A stretch of DNA of 64,000 nt from Cephalotrichum gorgonifer (taxonomy: Eukaryota; Ascomycota; Sordariomycetes; Microascales; Microascaceae). The position numbers were made by a program, and so were the translations under genes. Shown one piece after another: positions 1-12,268 of this stretch. Location of the stretch: the NCBI GenBank assembly GCA_900312665.1, contig ONZQ02000014.1:341924-405923 (forward strand), written 5' to 3'. The first letter of the stretch is position 1; each line of letters begins with the position of its first letter. The notes beneath the pieces are model-generated. The model did not search any database and was not told the origin of the DNA. It worked only from the letters and a program-made list of their open reading frames with translations.

Positions 1-2
1 CG

Positions 3-1040
3 GCACCGACGAGCAACGCGCTACGGTACCCCAAGCTCCGTCTCCTGCGAGAGTACAAGCTTCCCGCGGGGGAGCACGCGGTGTGGGTGGAGCACTTCAA
101 GGCGGAGGCGGGGTCTGTGATGGTGCTGGCGACGAACCGGTCGCGGGTGTTGGGGATCGACCTGCGGACCATGTCGCTCCTCTACGTGCTGGAGAACCCC
201 GTGCACCACGGGACGCCGACGTGCTTCTGCATCGACAAGAAGCGCAACTGGCTTTGCCTGGGCACGTCGCACGGGGTGCTCGACCTGTGGGACCTCCGGT
301 TTAAGATGAGGCTCAAGGCGTGGGGGGTACCGGGCGGGACGTCGATCCACAGGGTCTGCGTTCACCCGGTCAAGGGGCGGGGCAAGTGGGTCTGCGTGGC
401 GGGGGGCACGGGGCAGGGGGAGGTGACGGTGTGGGACCTCGAGAAGATGTCTTGCAGGGAGATCTACCGGGCGGGGGGCAACAAGGAGGGGCCGCGGGGC
501 TACGAGGCGTGGGAGGTGGACGACGAGGGGCGCGAGGGGATGCTGGGGCGGTTCGCGACGGCCATCGAGCCCGGGGGCGGCGGTGGCGCGGGAGGTGCAG
601 GTAGCGCGGACAGGGGGGTCAGGGCGATGGCGGTGGGGACGGCGGCGGGCGAGGACCCGCGGGACGTGAGGCACGCGTTTCTGGTGACGGGGGGGTCGGA
701 CAAGAAGCTGCGGTTCTGGGACCTCTCGAGGATCGAGAACTCGGTCGTGTACAGCGGGGCGAGGGACGACGAGGCGAGGTCGAGCTTCGCGGCCAGTCAC
801 CCCACGGGCACGATGACGCTCAACACGGAGAAGGTGACGAGGCAGGGGGCCGGGGCCGGAAAGGGTAGCTCCGGAGGCGGGGGGAAGGGGAAGGCGGCGC
901 GGAGCACGGTGATTTCGTCGCAGCAGCAGCAGTTGCTGCGGAGCCACCTCGACGCCATCATGGACGTGGCGCTGCTGGAGAGTCCTTATACCATGACTGT
1001 GTCTGTGGACCGGTCCGGCGTGGTGTTTGTGTTCCAGTAG
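3..1040 (+). CDS. VPS15: VPS15 (PI3-kinase regulatory subunit), C-terminal part
   Basis: The reading frame is open from base 3, so the gene starts left of the window and only its C-terminal WD40 region (about 345 residues) is seen. The run HGTPTCFCIDKKRNWL followed by LGTSHGVLDLWDLRF and later repeats ending in WD (VWDLEK, RFWDLSR) is typical of the VPS15/p150 family. This protein is the pseudokinase regulatory partner of the class III PI3-kinase VPS34 in endosomal sorting and autophagy. The last propeller blade ends with MDVALLE..SVDRSGVVFVFQ just before TAG. Low-complexity Gly/Ala insertions (about residues 185-200 and 280-300 of the visible part) interrupt the propeller, as is common in fungal orthologues. 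The kinase and HEAT regions lie outside the window. I see no intron in this part. Confidence 0.9.
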   Translation, partial: APTSNALRYPKLRLLREYKLPAGEHAVWVEHFKAEAGSVMVLATNRSRVLGIDLRTMSLLYVLENPVHHGTPTCFCIDKKRNWLCLGTSHGVLDLWDLRFKMRLKAWGVPGGTSIHRVCVHPVKGRGKWVCVAGGTGQGEVTVWDLEKMSCREIYRAGGNKEGPRGYEAWEVDDEGREGMLGRFATAIEPGGGGGAGGAGSADRGVRAMAVGTAAGEDPRDVRHAFLVTGGSDKKLRFWDLSRIENSVVYSGARDDEARSSFAASHPTGTMTLNTEKVTRQGAGAGKGSSGGGGKGKAARSTVISSQQQQLLRSHLDAIMDVALLESPYTMTVSVDRSGVVFVFQ

Positions 1041-1911
1041 TAGTGTTTGGCCGCCGAGCCCGTGTTATTGATATTTGGTTATATGAGGGTGGTTGTTTTT
1101 ATAGATGGGGACATACATACCCATGTGTTGATGTTTCATAGAGGGCGTGGGGCGTAATGTTATTATTTTATTCCTCTTCCCATGGTGATCTTTCAGGACG
1201 GTTCAACATTTTCTTCTTTTCTTCTGACTCTACCTATCCTCCACTTACACCTATTTTTTCTTCAATATCTACCCTATTCTTAGCGTTCACTCGGCGACAG
1301 CGAATTGAGCAGGTGTACGAGTCTGTATTGGGTGCAGCCGTTTTCCTTGTCCCCACTAGCATCTCGGAGCAGCCCGATGTGGGTTTGAGGCGATAATTGC
1401 CGCGCTTATGCGGGATTTGGGAGCTTCTGTTGCCAATGTCGTCACTGGCCTCGGTCCTCCGAGCGGAGATATCCCGCCGAACCCCTGCAACGCCGCGAAC
1501 CCCTGCAAAAAGATCCCGGCAGAACGCCGGAAGGGGAGAGCTTGCGCCACGGTGTGGCTCGTCCAGCCAATCGGCTGTCCGGATTCTCCAAAAGTGGAGA
1601 TCCCGCACCAGTTCGGTGTTACTAGCTTTTTTTTCCTCGTTCTCCCTCGTTTCCCGGAGCACATGGTTTCGGTTTTTGGGGAGTTGTTGTGGTGGTGGTA
1701 CTACTATACTAGTATGTATATTCCACGTTTCTCCTCCAGAGGATAGAGGGAGAAAACATTCCCGAGAAACTCTCCTGACCCCCATTGAATTCTTTTCCCT
1801 TTCACCTCACCCTTCCTCCAAAGAGACAAAACTTCCTTTCTCCTATTTTCCTTGTCACGTATTCCTCTCATCTAGTACAAGTTTCTCTTCTCCCTCATAC
1901 AATTATACATC
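1041..1911. other. Intergenic region between VPS15 and IDH1
   Basis: No convincing gene. The left part is AT-rich 3' flank of VPS15. The right part is pyrimidine-rich, as expected for the IDH1 promoter and 5' leader. A CCAAT box lies at 1567-1571, and a 13-bp unit beginning CGAACCCCTG is repeated 18 bp apart (1478-1490 and 1496-1508). Open frames here are low-complexity and resemble no family known to me. Confidence 0.6.
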
Positions 1912-3400
1912 ATGCTCGCGATAAGGAGCGCTTCGGTGGCGAGGCAGTGCGTCAGGTCGCGGGGTGTCAGCCTCGCAGTCCAGGTTCGTCTTCCGCTACG
2001 CAGCGCAACAACCTACCTCCCCAAACGCTCAATCCGTCTACGGGTGATTTGCTAGGGGAGTCTTTTACTGACGGTATTGGGAATATAGGCTCAGAGGACC
2101 TATGCCACCCAGCAGAGGGTCGCGAAGTTCGAGGGTGTTAAGAACTCTCAGGTGCGTTTTTGTCGATCCCCCCCTCCCTGCCTCTTTGTATCTTCCAGAA
2201 AGGCCTCTTGTGAGCTTCAGGATCGGAGCTGACTGTTTTTATTAGGGAAACTACACTGTCAGCCTAATCGAGGGTGACGGTATCGGCCCCGAGATCTCCG
2301 ACGCTGTCAAGAACATCATTGCCGCCGCCAAGGTTCGTCGACCTCACGTCACCATCACGACATCACGATAAGAAGATCAAGAGGAAGAAGGAATTAACAT
2401 TTTTCTCGCTTAGACCCCCATCACCTGGGAGCCTTGCGACGTCACTCCCATCCTCAAGAACGGCAAGACCGCCATTCCCGATGCCGCCATCGAGAGCATC
2501 GAGAGGAACAAGGTCGCCCTCAAGGGTCCCCTGGCCGTATGTCCCCCTCCCTCCTGGCCCCAAAAATCCCAGCAAGTAGACTCGGCTAACGCAAAGGCCT
2601 TTCTGTAGACCCCCATCGGCAAGGGCCACGTCTCCCTCAACCTCACTCTCCGCCGCACCTTCAACCTCTTCGCCAACCTCCGCCCCTGCGTCTCTATCGC
2701 GGGCTACAAGACCCCCTACGACAACGTCGACACCGTCCTGATCCGCGAGAACACCGAAGGCGAGTACTCTGGCATCGAGCACGAGGTTGCCAGCGGCGTC
2801 GTGCAGTCCATCAAGCTCATCACGCGCGAGGCCTCTGAGCGCGTGCTCCGGTTCGCCTTCCAGCACGCCGACACCATCGGCCGCAACAAGGTTCGCGTCG
2901 TGCACAAGGCCTCCATCATGAAGCTCTCGGACGGCCTCTTCCTCAACACGGCGCGCGAGATCGCGGCCGAGTACCCCCACATCGAGTTCGACGCCGAGCT
3001 CCTCGACAACACCTGCCTCCGCATGACCACCGACCCGGTCCCCTACAACGACAAGGTCCTCGTCATGCCCAACCTGTACGGCGACATCCTGTCCGACCTG
3101 TGCGCCGGCCTCATCGGCGGCCTGGGCCTGACGCCCTCGGGCAACATGGGTGACGAGGTGTCCATCTTCGAGGCCGTGCACGGCTCCGCCCCCGACATCG
3201 CGGGCCAGAAGAAGGCGAACCCCACGGCGCTGCTGCTCAGCTCCATCATGATGCTGAGGCACATGGGTCTCACGGAGCAGGCGGCCGCCATCGAGAAGGC
3301 CACGTTCGCGACGCTGGCGGAGGGCAAGTTCCTCACTGGCGATCTCGGCGGCAAGGCCTCGACGGACGAGTATGCCCAGCGCATCATCTCGAAGTTGTAA
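1912..3400 (+). CDS. IDH1: NAD-dependent isocitrate dehydrogenase subunit 1, mitochondrial
   Basis: Five exons: 1912-1983, 2089-2151, 2246-2332, 2414-2536 and 2609-3400, all joined in phase 0, giving 378 residues. The first about 28 residues (MLAIRSASVARQC..) are Arg/Ser-rich without acids, a mitochondrial presequence. The body has the isopropylmalate/isocitrate dehydrogenase fold: LIEGDGIGPEIS for cofactor binding, IRENTEGEYSGIEH around the substrate site, and NLYGDILSDLCAGLIGGLGL near the C-terminus. NLYGD in place of the MYGD seen in catalytic subunits points to subunit 1, the regulatory (AMP-binding) partner of IDH2 in the TCA-cycle octamer. Length fits the family (about 360-385). The start was chosen because it is the first ATG giving a presequence. 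All introns have GT..AG ends and are short (74-105 bp), except the last which is 72 bp. Confidence 0.94.
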
Positions 3401-4629
3401 AGGACTTTTTTTTTTGCGAATTATAAAACCAAAATCGGTGGGGCTAGCGGGGTAGGGGGAGAACCATAGGGTGTGTGTGTGTGTATGGTGTTGTTGATGG
3501 AGGAAGAGGGGGAGATTGTACATAGACTAGACGATACCATGGATACGACCCTTGGGTACAGTGGCGGGGAGGGGTGAGGGATGTTTCACGATTGGGAGGC
3601 AGGTTTTGGGAAGGGGGGGCTTCTCTGTACGTGTAGAATGGTGGCGATGAACATTCGAGCAGTTTTTTTTTGTCTTTGTACATCAGTTTCTCGTCTGCAT
3701 TTTGTGTACGGCCGGTATGTGATGCCCGTAATCCTGTGCGTGTCGAAGTCCCATGCGGAAGGGGTAGTGGGAGGTTATGAAGGGTCGAGGTGTATAAGAC
3801 GGAAAGAAAAGCAAGGAGGGCTCCCTCTCACAGGTTAGTTTATACATGTACAATGCGGTCATGGCTAATTCCGCACATGGCGTTTCCTTGCCTACGCACC
3901 ATATCTGCAGTGCGAGGATCTACCCTGGGTCGATCACCTCCCCCGCTCTGCTCCATGAGTGAATGAGAGATAGAAGTGTTATGGTAACACGTCGTCAGAC
4001 TTGTAATAGCTGTAAGTGGGGAAAAGAAAAAAGGGGACAGGGGATAGGGGACAGGGGGTAGGAGCATGGGGTAGGTCCCAGTGCATGGGGTGTCTCGGTG
4101 TACAAGTATGTTCCATGCGGTACGATGCGGGGAGATGACTGATAGGATGGAACGCCCTCCCCCTTGCCTCTCCTGTTACACGGCATCCGTTAAAAAAAAA
4201 AGCTTGAAGTCACCACATCAGGTTTACTTGCAAGAGCGGTGACCTCGACACAATGGAATGACCCGCAGGGGCAATGGTAAAGACTTGACGGAAGACGACA
4301 TCTACTTCGACGAAGCATGCTCAGAAAGGCTATTAGTGGCGTGAGCTCGGGCCTAAGAAGCTGGTACATCTCAGACAGGATGGTGCAGACTTCGATTATT
4401 AATAGTTCTCGAACCCTTCAGAGAATCGCCTTGATATTGTCAAGCAACTCGAGTCCAGAATCATTGGCCGCAGGTCGAGACCCGGCTGAAGACTTTCAAC
4501 AGGCCGACGATCGGCGCTGGACCATTTTTTTTTCTTCGGATTTCGGATGACATCGCTTCAACGCGGCACACGGCCACAATGGCACCACCGTACCTCCGTC
4601 CTGGTGAAAAACCGGGGTAAGAGCTGACC

Positions 4630-4652
4630 ACGACCGCCCAATCAGCGGTCGT
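4630..4652. promoter_or_regulatory. Perfect 8-bp inverted repeat around a CCAAT box, upstream of leuA
   Basis: ACGACCGC (4630-4637) is the exact reverse complement of GCGGTCGT (4645-4652). The 7-bp spacer contains CCAAT (4638-4642). The arms carry CCG and CGG in the arrangement CCG-N9-CGG, the kind of dyad bound by fungal Zn2Cys6 activators. It lies about 420 bp before the start of the leucine-pathway gene. It is not the CCG-N4-CGG site known for Leu3, so the binding factor is unknown. A combined CCAAT-complex and zinc-cluster site is an inference. Confidence 0.45.
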
Positions 4653-4864
4653 TATTACGCCTTACATAAGGAGTTTCCGCTCGACGCTCCGGCACATTCG
4701 CAGCATTGCCCCTCCAAAACTACCAGGATCCTCATGTTGGAAGTTGCCCCTCCAGAGTCTTAGACCCACACCCCGCTTCTCTGACTATTAGGTTGTGACT
4801 CAAGGTTTTTTTGACTCGCTCCCTTGTCGTCTAGTCCGCCACGCCCTTGGCTATTTCTTGTCAC

Positions 4865-4871
4865 TATATAT
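4865..4871 (+). promoter_or_regulatory. Possible TATA box of 2-isopropylmalate synthase gene
   Basis: TATATAT about 200 bp upstream of the start codon at 5069, followed by a pyrimidine-rich leader. Position and sequence fit a core promoter; the transcription start is not known. Confidence 0.35.
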
Positions 4872-5068
4872 CTTGTCATCTTCCCCGTCGTCATTCTAGG
4901 GGATACTCTCTGTTCCAATTGGGAAAGAAATTAGAAAAAGCGGCCTCGCCTTGTTCCCTAGCCTTCCTCGGTCCCTCCGGTTTCCAATAACCTCACACTC
5001 GAATCCCACCCCGCACCAACCATACGTTCTTAAACACCAGACATCGCCTGACGCGATCCGCCGCCAAG

Positions 5069-7534
5069 ATGCCGATGTAGGTTGCTCGAGCTCCCTTCCC
5101 TGCGAACGCTGCTCTGCTCAATTGAGCACCTTAACTGGAGCAAAAGGCTAACCACCCTGATCGTCCTTAGCCTCAAGGAACCGTGGAAGAAGTACAAGCC
5201 GTTCAAGGTGGGCCAGCTTACATGCCTCTATGTCCTCAGCTTTCGTCTTCTAACTAGCTTGGTTAGCCGATCGCTTTGCCGAACCGACAGTGGCCCGACA
5301 AGGTCATTGAGAAGGCGCCTCGCTGGCTGTCGTATGTCCCCTCGATCTACACCCTCGGCGCAATGGGATCTTACTAACATGCTCGAAGCTCTTGCCTCCG
5401 CGATGGAAACCAGAGTCTGCCCGACCCGATGGTATGTTTCTCACACACCCCGCGACAGGTCAAGGGGCCCTCTTGCCTACTTGCATGAGCTACCCATATC
5501 TGAATTTCGAGACTAACATGAGCTGGTCAAACGAATAGAATGGCGACGAGAAGTGGCGCTACTTCAAGATGCTGTGCGACCTCGGTTACAAGGAGATCGA
5601 GGTCTCCTTCCCTTCTGCCTCCCAGACTGACTTCGACTTCACCCGCCGCCTGATCGAGACCCCGGGAGCGGTACCGGACGACGTCTTCCTGCAGGTCCTC
5701 TCGCCTTGCCGCCCCGACCTCATCCGGAGGACTGTGGAGGCGGTCCGCGGAGCGAAAAACGCCATCATACACATCTACCTCGCCACGAGCGCGTGCTTCC
5801 GGCAAGTCGTCTTCGGCTACACGGAGGAGCAGACCCTGGCCCTCGCCGTGGAATGCACCAAGCTGGTCAGGTCCCTGACCAAGGACAACCCCGAAACCTC
5901 CGGAACCAACTGGCAGTTCGAATTCTCGCCCGAGACCTTCTCCGATACCGATCCCGACTATGCCCTGAGGGTATGCCAGGCGGTAAAGGCTGCGTGGGGC
6001 CCTGATGGCAAGAAGGGCGACGCAATCATCCTCAACCTGCCCGCTACGGTTGAGCTGTCAACACCCAACGTATATGCGGATCTGATAGAAAACTTCTGTA
6101 ACAAAATTGGTGACAGGGAGGACGTGTGCATATCTCTAGTAAGTCTATACCCTTCCCGTCTCTCGTGTCTCCTTTCATAACCATATTAATAATTCTTCTT
6201 CCTCGGCAGCATCCCCACAACGATCGCGGATGCAGTAAGTGTAGTATCTAATTCCAGCGCTATGATGCGGCCTCTAACGTGGTATAGGTGTTGCGGCGGC
6301 GGAACTTGGCCAGATGGCGGGAGCTGATCGTGTAGAGGGCTGTCTGTTTGGGTTCGTATCCTTCCTTAAAAGTCCATGTGGTTTAACGTGAGACAATTCT
6401 AAACTAACCCTTTTACAGTAACGGAGAGAGGACGGGCAATGTAGATCTCGTCACCCTGGCTCTGAACCTTTACACACAGGGCGTGAGCCCAGAAATCGAC
6501 TTCTCGGATCTGAACTCGGTCATCGCCATGGTCGAGTCCTGTAACAAGATCCCCGTCCATCAGCGAGCTCCCTACGGCGGTAGTCTGGTATGCGCAGCCT
6601 TCTCAGGAAGCCATCAAGATGCGATCAAGAAGGGGTTCCAGATCCGTCAGAACGAGGGCCTAGGCCCCGAGGACCCGTGGAACGGCATGCCCTACCTGCC
6701 CCTGGATCCCCAGGATATCGGTCGCAATTACGAGGCCATCATTCGCGTCAACTCCCAGTCTGGAAAGGGGGGCACTGCCTTTATCCTACAGTCGAAGCTG
6801 CAGCTCGATCTCCCTCGCGGCCTCCAGGTCGCCTTCTCAGCCGTTGTCCAGAGCCGCGCCGAGGAGCTTGGACGCGAGCTGCTGGCCAGCGAGATCACCG
6901 AACTCTTCGAGAAGACCTACTTCCTCCCCGAGAACCCCCACTTCAGCCTCGTCGACTACAGCATCACCCCCGACCGCTCACACTCTCCCGTGCCCTCGAC
7001 GGCGGGCAAGACCCAGGACACCAAGGACCTGGTACGCATCTTCGACGGCGTCATCCTCGTGGATGGTAAGGAGTGCAAGCTGCGCGGTCGCGGAAACGGG
7101 CCAATCTCCAGCATGGTAGCTGCGCTGAAGGAGATCGGTATCGACCTTGACATCCACGACTACAAGGAGCATGCCATCGGCGAGGGTCGGGGTGTAAAGG
7201 CGGCTTCATATATCGAGTGCAAGCCCACGGGTAGCAAGGAGTCAGTATGGGGTGTGGGTATCCACGAGGACGTGGTACAGAGCTCTCTCATCGCCCTGCT
7301 GAGCGCGGCAAGCGGCGTAAGTCTTATCCACCTGGGTTCCGGGGTCATAAAGGGGAGAGAGAAGAGAGAATTAAGGACTTGATGATGGCTAACGACTGAC
7401 CGCTACTTGATTTGCAGTTCATTACGAGCCGGCCTACTACCAAACTTACCCTGCAGCCCGTCACGGCGGCCGCTGGTACTCAGGAGGCGCCCGCTTTCAT
7501 CTCCGTTCTAGAGGAGAAGGCGAACGGCATGTAA
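5069..7534 (+). CDS. leuA: 2-isopropylmalate synthase
   Basis: Nine exons: 5069-5076, 5171-5207, 5267-5331, 5389-5431, 5539-6138, 6210-6234, 6288-6351, 6419-7316 and 7418-7534; 618 residues. It condenses acetyl-CoA with 2-ketoisovalerate, the first committed step of leucine synthesis. Evidence: an LRDGNQSLPDP metal/substrate motif at the start of the catalytic TIM barrel, SASQTDFDFTRRLIE, the SLHPHNDRG metal-binding motif, then GNGERTGNVDLVTLALN. The C-terminal LeuA dimer (allosteric) domain begins near DYSITPDRS and includes LRGRGNGPISSMVAALK, the site of leucine feedback inhibition in the family. The protein begins MPILKEPWKKYKPFK, like Neurospora leu-4; the first exon encodes only eight bases. 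At the exon 3/4 junction the model reads WLSSCLRDG where relatives usually have WLSTDLRDG, so that splice acceptor (5387-5388, preceded by GA) is the least certain. Confidence 0.94.
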
Positions 7535-10500
7535 TAGAAGAGAGTGAACGAAAAAAAAAATCAAAACAGAAGAGAGGGGTACGACCAGCATCGATATTTT
7601 TATCACATTCATTTCAGACTTTTTTTACTTCTCGTTTTATAAGCTTCTACGTTGCATGCTTGCACCGGACGATCGGGCATGGAATGGGAAATATCTCCCA
7701 TTCTCTGGGGGGGAGTTGGTAAAATAAAAATGACAGAGTGAGTTGAATCGCAGTTTCGAGAGGATTTTTCAAGATGCATAGGTGTTGGCTATGTGTGTTG
7801 GCCAGGGCAGAAAAAGGAGGGATGATCTATTAACCCTCCACTTTCCCTGTCTTCTGTTCTGAAGCGTCGTTACCGCCTTCTGCTACCGTCTCGCATTCTA
7901 CCAGCATGCTTCGATGACTTCGCCAGTCGCCACATCTTCATGGCTAAGGAAGACCTCTTAGGTGAGAAGGAACATGCTTTAGCACCTGTGACATGACATT
8001 TCCGCGATTTAGTTTGGGATACGAGACTATCCGAGAGAGAGATTGAAGACTCCAGTGAGCCCCATAAAGATTGGAAGGATTGGTGATAAGGTGAGTCTTG
8101 TATCGTTTGTGGAATCGAGAGACAAGCAAGCGGGAGAAGGTGGGTAATACGGTACGACTTGATATTTCCAGTGTCATCGGAGATGGAGGTCCGGGCCGCG
8201 CCGAAAATGGGATAGGGTGGGGCCGCCTCAAATCTCCAAATCCGTGACGAAATGACAATTTGGGGGAATCAGGGAGCGGCGTGGTCGGGCAGCCAGCGAA
8301 GCAAGCTCGGATTTCCATTTGCTGCCCCCACACACCGATGCAGGCGGGGGGAACATGGGTTGGCGGGGCTTCTAGAAGGCTTGGCCAATCGATTCTATGC
8401 GATGCTACCTGTGCTTGTACATGAGTTGTACATACTCGTAAGTGCGAGGACGAGAAATAGGAGCAAATTACTTCTGGCTTCGCGCGGATCAGGGCTCCGA
8501 ACATCCCGCCCACTACATCTGCATCTGTACGAGTTATGGGGATTGTGTATTATGTATTAGGTTTTAGCGGCGGGCGAGGAGAGGCAAAGGCCCGAATAGT
8601 AATAGCTATGTGGCTTGAAATACAATTTACGGGGACGGGAGAAGGTGGTGGTGGAATATTAGATGTTGTGATGGGGGAGAGCCAGGTTGTAGTTGGGGTT
8701 GAGCAAGTACTTCCACTTGTACTCGTACTTGCACGAGAAGAGAGTCATTTTGCTGGCTGGCTGTTCGCGTGCCGAAATGCCGAATGAGGCGTTGGGTTTT
8801 CATGCGAGTGTGCACACTGTGCAGACACACGCACATCACATATTCACACCTACATAGACACACACGTTCGTTCCTCTCTGCCACTTCGTGTCGATGTCGA
8901 ATGAAATCCAACCGTAGCTCCATCCAGAGATTGCTTGGAGTGGAGGCACCTGTAGACTGGAGGTGGAAGTAGAATCGAGAGCGGAGGCATTTACGAGGTT
9001 CGGAACCTAGGAGGTACTGACTAGCAAGCGGCACGGAGAGCGAGTTTGATTCAAGCGCGAGCGCGAATTTTTTTTCTTACTCCTTCCTTGAGGGTCGGCT
9101 CCGACTTGTCCGGGTGGGCCGGGTCAACTGCGGCGTCTGGCAGAATGTGGTTAATACGTCGTACTCGTATCCGTACTCGTACCCGTCCCGTACCCCCCGT
9201 ACCCATACGCGGAGAGCTGAACGCGGAGCTCGCGTGCTGTCTGACCGCTTTTCGACACCGAGGCTCAAATCAGGCCTGCCCTGCAAGGGTATTAACCTCG
9301 AACCTCTTTGTGTTGCTTATACGTGGCACCATGTCATTCATGTCTACATCCCGTATTGGAACGGAAGGTGCAGCGGCGGAGATTAATATATTGGAAGTAG
9401 GAAATAAGAATTGTAGCGGCCTTCCGAGGCCGCTAGATTTCCTCCCGAGGAAATAGAAGATCGCTCCTTTACCAAATATTTTCACCTCCACTTACACGAG
9501 TCAGTTCGGTTCCTCATCCTCCTCCCCCCCCCCTTACTTACGGTAGCTCCTGTGGTATCGAGGTGTCTCAACGACATGGTCTTTCTGTACGAGGAAACGA
9601 AGATAACAACCTATGTACACCGTTTGGACTTTTACGCCACCGAGGGAATAATATTGGCCCTGTACAAGTTACACGGATCGACGAGACGATGGCCCCTTGC
9701 CCCCCCCCCTTTTTCACCTCAGCCCTTCCCGCGTCGCATATAACATCCACTCTCTACACCGAGACATCCCCGTGGGGGCGCCGGGACTGGGGTGGAACCA
9801 CAGAGGACTCGCCACTCTTCCCTTGATTCCCACTTACGGGTTCTTGCTGCATCTGTGATGCATGCATGGTGCCGGGTTGGGAGAGAGGGCGCGGGGTGCT
9901 TGTGTCGGATGTGTGTGATGAGAGGACGCAGATCCCGTCTTTGGCGATGCATGCCTGATCGGTTCGACTTTCTATTACTTGTATGAGTTTCAACCATCAC
10001 AAGTATGTACATGTTAGTGGCAGCCCTTGGTTTGGGGCGTGGTAAGAGTACATGTAGGCTAAAAATGCACCCGCCGACCAACCCAAAACGGTACCCTCAG
10101 CACGCGGGCACCAGGACGATTTCACTGTGGGAAATGACATCATACATCATATAGCCCACCAAAAAAGAGTGAAGCGAAAAGGGCGACAAGGCAGAAAAAT
10201 AGAAAAGTAAAAATACGGATATGCCTCCCCCTCAACCTATCGGCAAGGGCCACTACCACCTCGGGATGAATTTTTTTTTGGGCGGGGGAGGTCCGCCTGC
10301 AGATCGGGAAGCCAAAAGAAGCATTGTGGCGCACTTCCTAGTTCGATTCGCGAAAACTATATTTCGATATCTCGATACAATGAATGTCCCCCTCCCCGGG
10401 GGTCCTGGAAAGCGGCAGGTTCGAACTGTTCTGAGAAGTCACCGCTGAATAGGGGGGGAGGGGCGGGCTAATGCTCGACTAAGATAAGCACAGAAGGAAC

Positions 10501-12268
10501 CTATGATAGGTGAAAGAGAGGGGGGGGGAGGGAGACTTGCGAGATACCTCTACGTTGAGACGTGGAAAGCACTCGGTATGTGGGATGTGTGATGCGCTGG
10601 CCTCTTCTCGTTGAGCCCTCTCCATGTGGAGACGGAGAATAATAGGGAAATCATCAAGGGGGGGTATGGCGGTTTGAACTTTCGGGGCCCCACATCGGGC
10701 TTGTTCTTTCGAGGACTGGTGTGGGAGTTAGTTAGATCGGCCGGCTTTTGTTTGCTACTCGTACTAGATACTCGTACACCCCGAATCACCCCCGGGGAGC
10801 AGCAGTCGTGTTTCGTGGCTTCCCGCCTGTTCGTGCTTGTGCCTCTATTCGGAAAGTTGGCACTCGGTCCCGTAAACGTCCTAGCGCCCCTTGAATACAT
10901 GTAAACGACAAACTCTCACTCGCGTCGCGGGCGGTACTTGTAGGACCCGGGGGATGGCGCAAACAGCTGCATGTCATCTGCAGGGACGACAACCCGGGAT
11001 GGGGATTCGAGGGTGGAGGGGGGGGGACGAACCTGCGGTGAAAAAAAAAAAAGATTCAAAACTACTAGTAAGAGGAGCGTGGGGAACCTCCAGCATGAAC
11101 CACTGATTGAACTATGTTACGGAGCATTTTCGTGGGTCCGTTTGGTCCTCAATCCTTCTAGCCTCTTGCCTTTCCTGTTCCACCCGGGTAGTTTGTAAGT
11201 ACTCCCTACTGCTGACGGAATTGGACCGACTTGGTCCCATTTCGGCGCGCCTCCCGAGATCTTCACGTCCACGGAGAGTCGGCGATTAATGGGCCGACCT
11301 GGCTCGCAACTAGCGCAACCTTTTGCCCCCCTCCCCCCTTTCCCCTGGCCGGTCCTTCGTCTCGGCCAGAAAATGGCTCACTTTGCCCGGCCCTACCCTC
11401 CGCCTAAATCAGTCTCCCACAGTCAGATATTAGACCGAGATATACGGGCAGTTTCCCGGCCAGTAACGGAACTCTCCTTCCTCCCAATCTCACGAACGCG
11501 AAACCTTCCGTAACTGGTATTTATACTTATGTAACTACAACCACTTTCTCAGGACGGGAACCCCGGAGTGATTTTCATGGGCAGGTCCCTTCAAAGTCGA
11601 CGCCTCCCGTACGGACGGATACACTGTGTCATCGGAACCGGCGATAGGTGGAGCCTGTTGCTGCCCCCCCCCCCCCCTTGCCACTGGACGCTTTCGAGCT
11701 CTCCCCACAGTAAACGTCTCCAAATTTCTCCGCTCCGAAAGGGGAATGTGTACTCGTACCTGCCGGTGCAGCCGTAGCGCCGTCCATGCCAAGTATCCGC
11801 CATGTTGCTCCCCGTTCCTGCAATACAAGGAACCCCCCCCGTCCCGGAGCCATTGGGGATTATAGCCCTGGTTGGTGATGCCGGTGTGGCTGGCTAGCCT
11901 GGTGCTACCCATCCCGCTTTCTCTACGTAACTGGCTCCGTTTCCACACATCCGGGGGTACGGAAATGGCTTGAGGGCCTTTTTTAGTTCGATTTTCCCGC
12001 GTGTTAGTGGAAGGAGCGCCCACCCACCCGCGTTATCTGCGCGAGTAGTTCCCCCCCACCCGCCCCCGAGGCATCCTCTCCGAATATATAACCCCGAGCC
12101 CTCCCACAGATCGTCCCTTCCCCTTCCCCCCGGCTCCCTATCCACTTCTCCAACCAACTCTCCAACCAAACGAACATATCGCACTTCTAAGGGTCACACC
12201 CCTCAACCCTCATCAGCCAATCCACACCCAAAGACAACCAACACTCTCCACTCCACGCACCGCCCACG
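7535..12268. other. Gene-poor intergenic stretch (4.7 kb)
   Basis: No gene recognised. Open frames of up to about 190 codons exist but have biased, non-conserved-looking composition. The stretch contains homopolymer runs (poly-C, poly-G, poly-A), and many copies of a TACTCGTAC-like motif, for example 9161-9182, 10756-10764 and 11750-11759. The right end (from about 12,000) is the pyrimidine-rich promoter of the small gene at 12,269. A short unannotated ncRNA cannot be excluded. Confidence 0.5.
12085..12091 (+). promoter_or_regulatory. Possible TATA box of the small gene at 12,269
   Basis: TATATAA, 178 bp before the start codon, followed by a C/T-rich leader; spacing is close to that of the TATA-like box before the leucine gene. 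Confidence 0.35.

Larger units (their letters stand above)
3401..5068. other. Intergenic region, IDH1 to 2-isopropylmalate synthase
   Basis: About 1.7 kb without a recognisable gene. The left half holds the IDH1 3' flank with purine-rich and GT-rich tracts. The right half is the promoter of the leucine gene, with the inverted repeat and TATA-like box listed separately. Short open frames here have no family resemblance and no coherent splice structure. Confidence 0.55.

Noticed and set aside
21..947. 308-codon minus-strand frame opposite VPS15
   Set aside because: Pro/Arg-rich shadow of a very GC-rich coding strand; no domain, and the plus strand is a clear VPS15 propeller.
2363..3523. 386-codon minus-strand frame opposite IDH1
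   Set aside because: Antisense shadow caused by codon bias; repetitive Val/Asp/Gly/Glu composition and no family resemblance.
7944..8513. 189-codon minus-strand frame in the gene-poor stretch
   Set aside because: No start context, splice partners, domain or codon bias typical of genes in this window.
10339..10430. Possible tRNA B-box sequences (GTTCGATTC, GGTTCGAAC)
   Set aside because: No matching A-box, acceptor stem or anticodon arm at the required distances.
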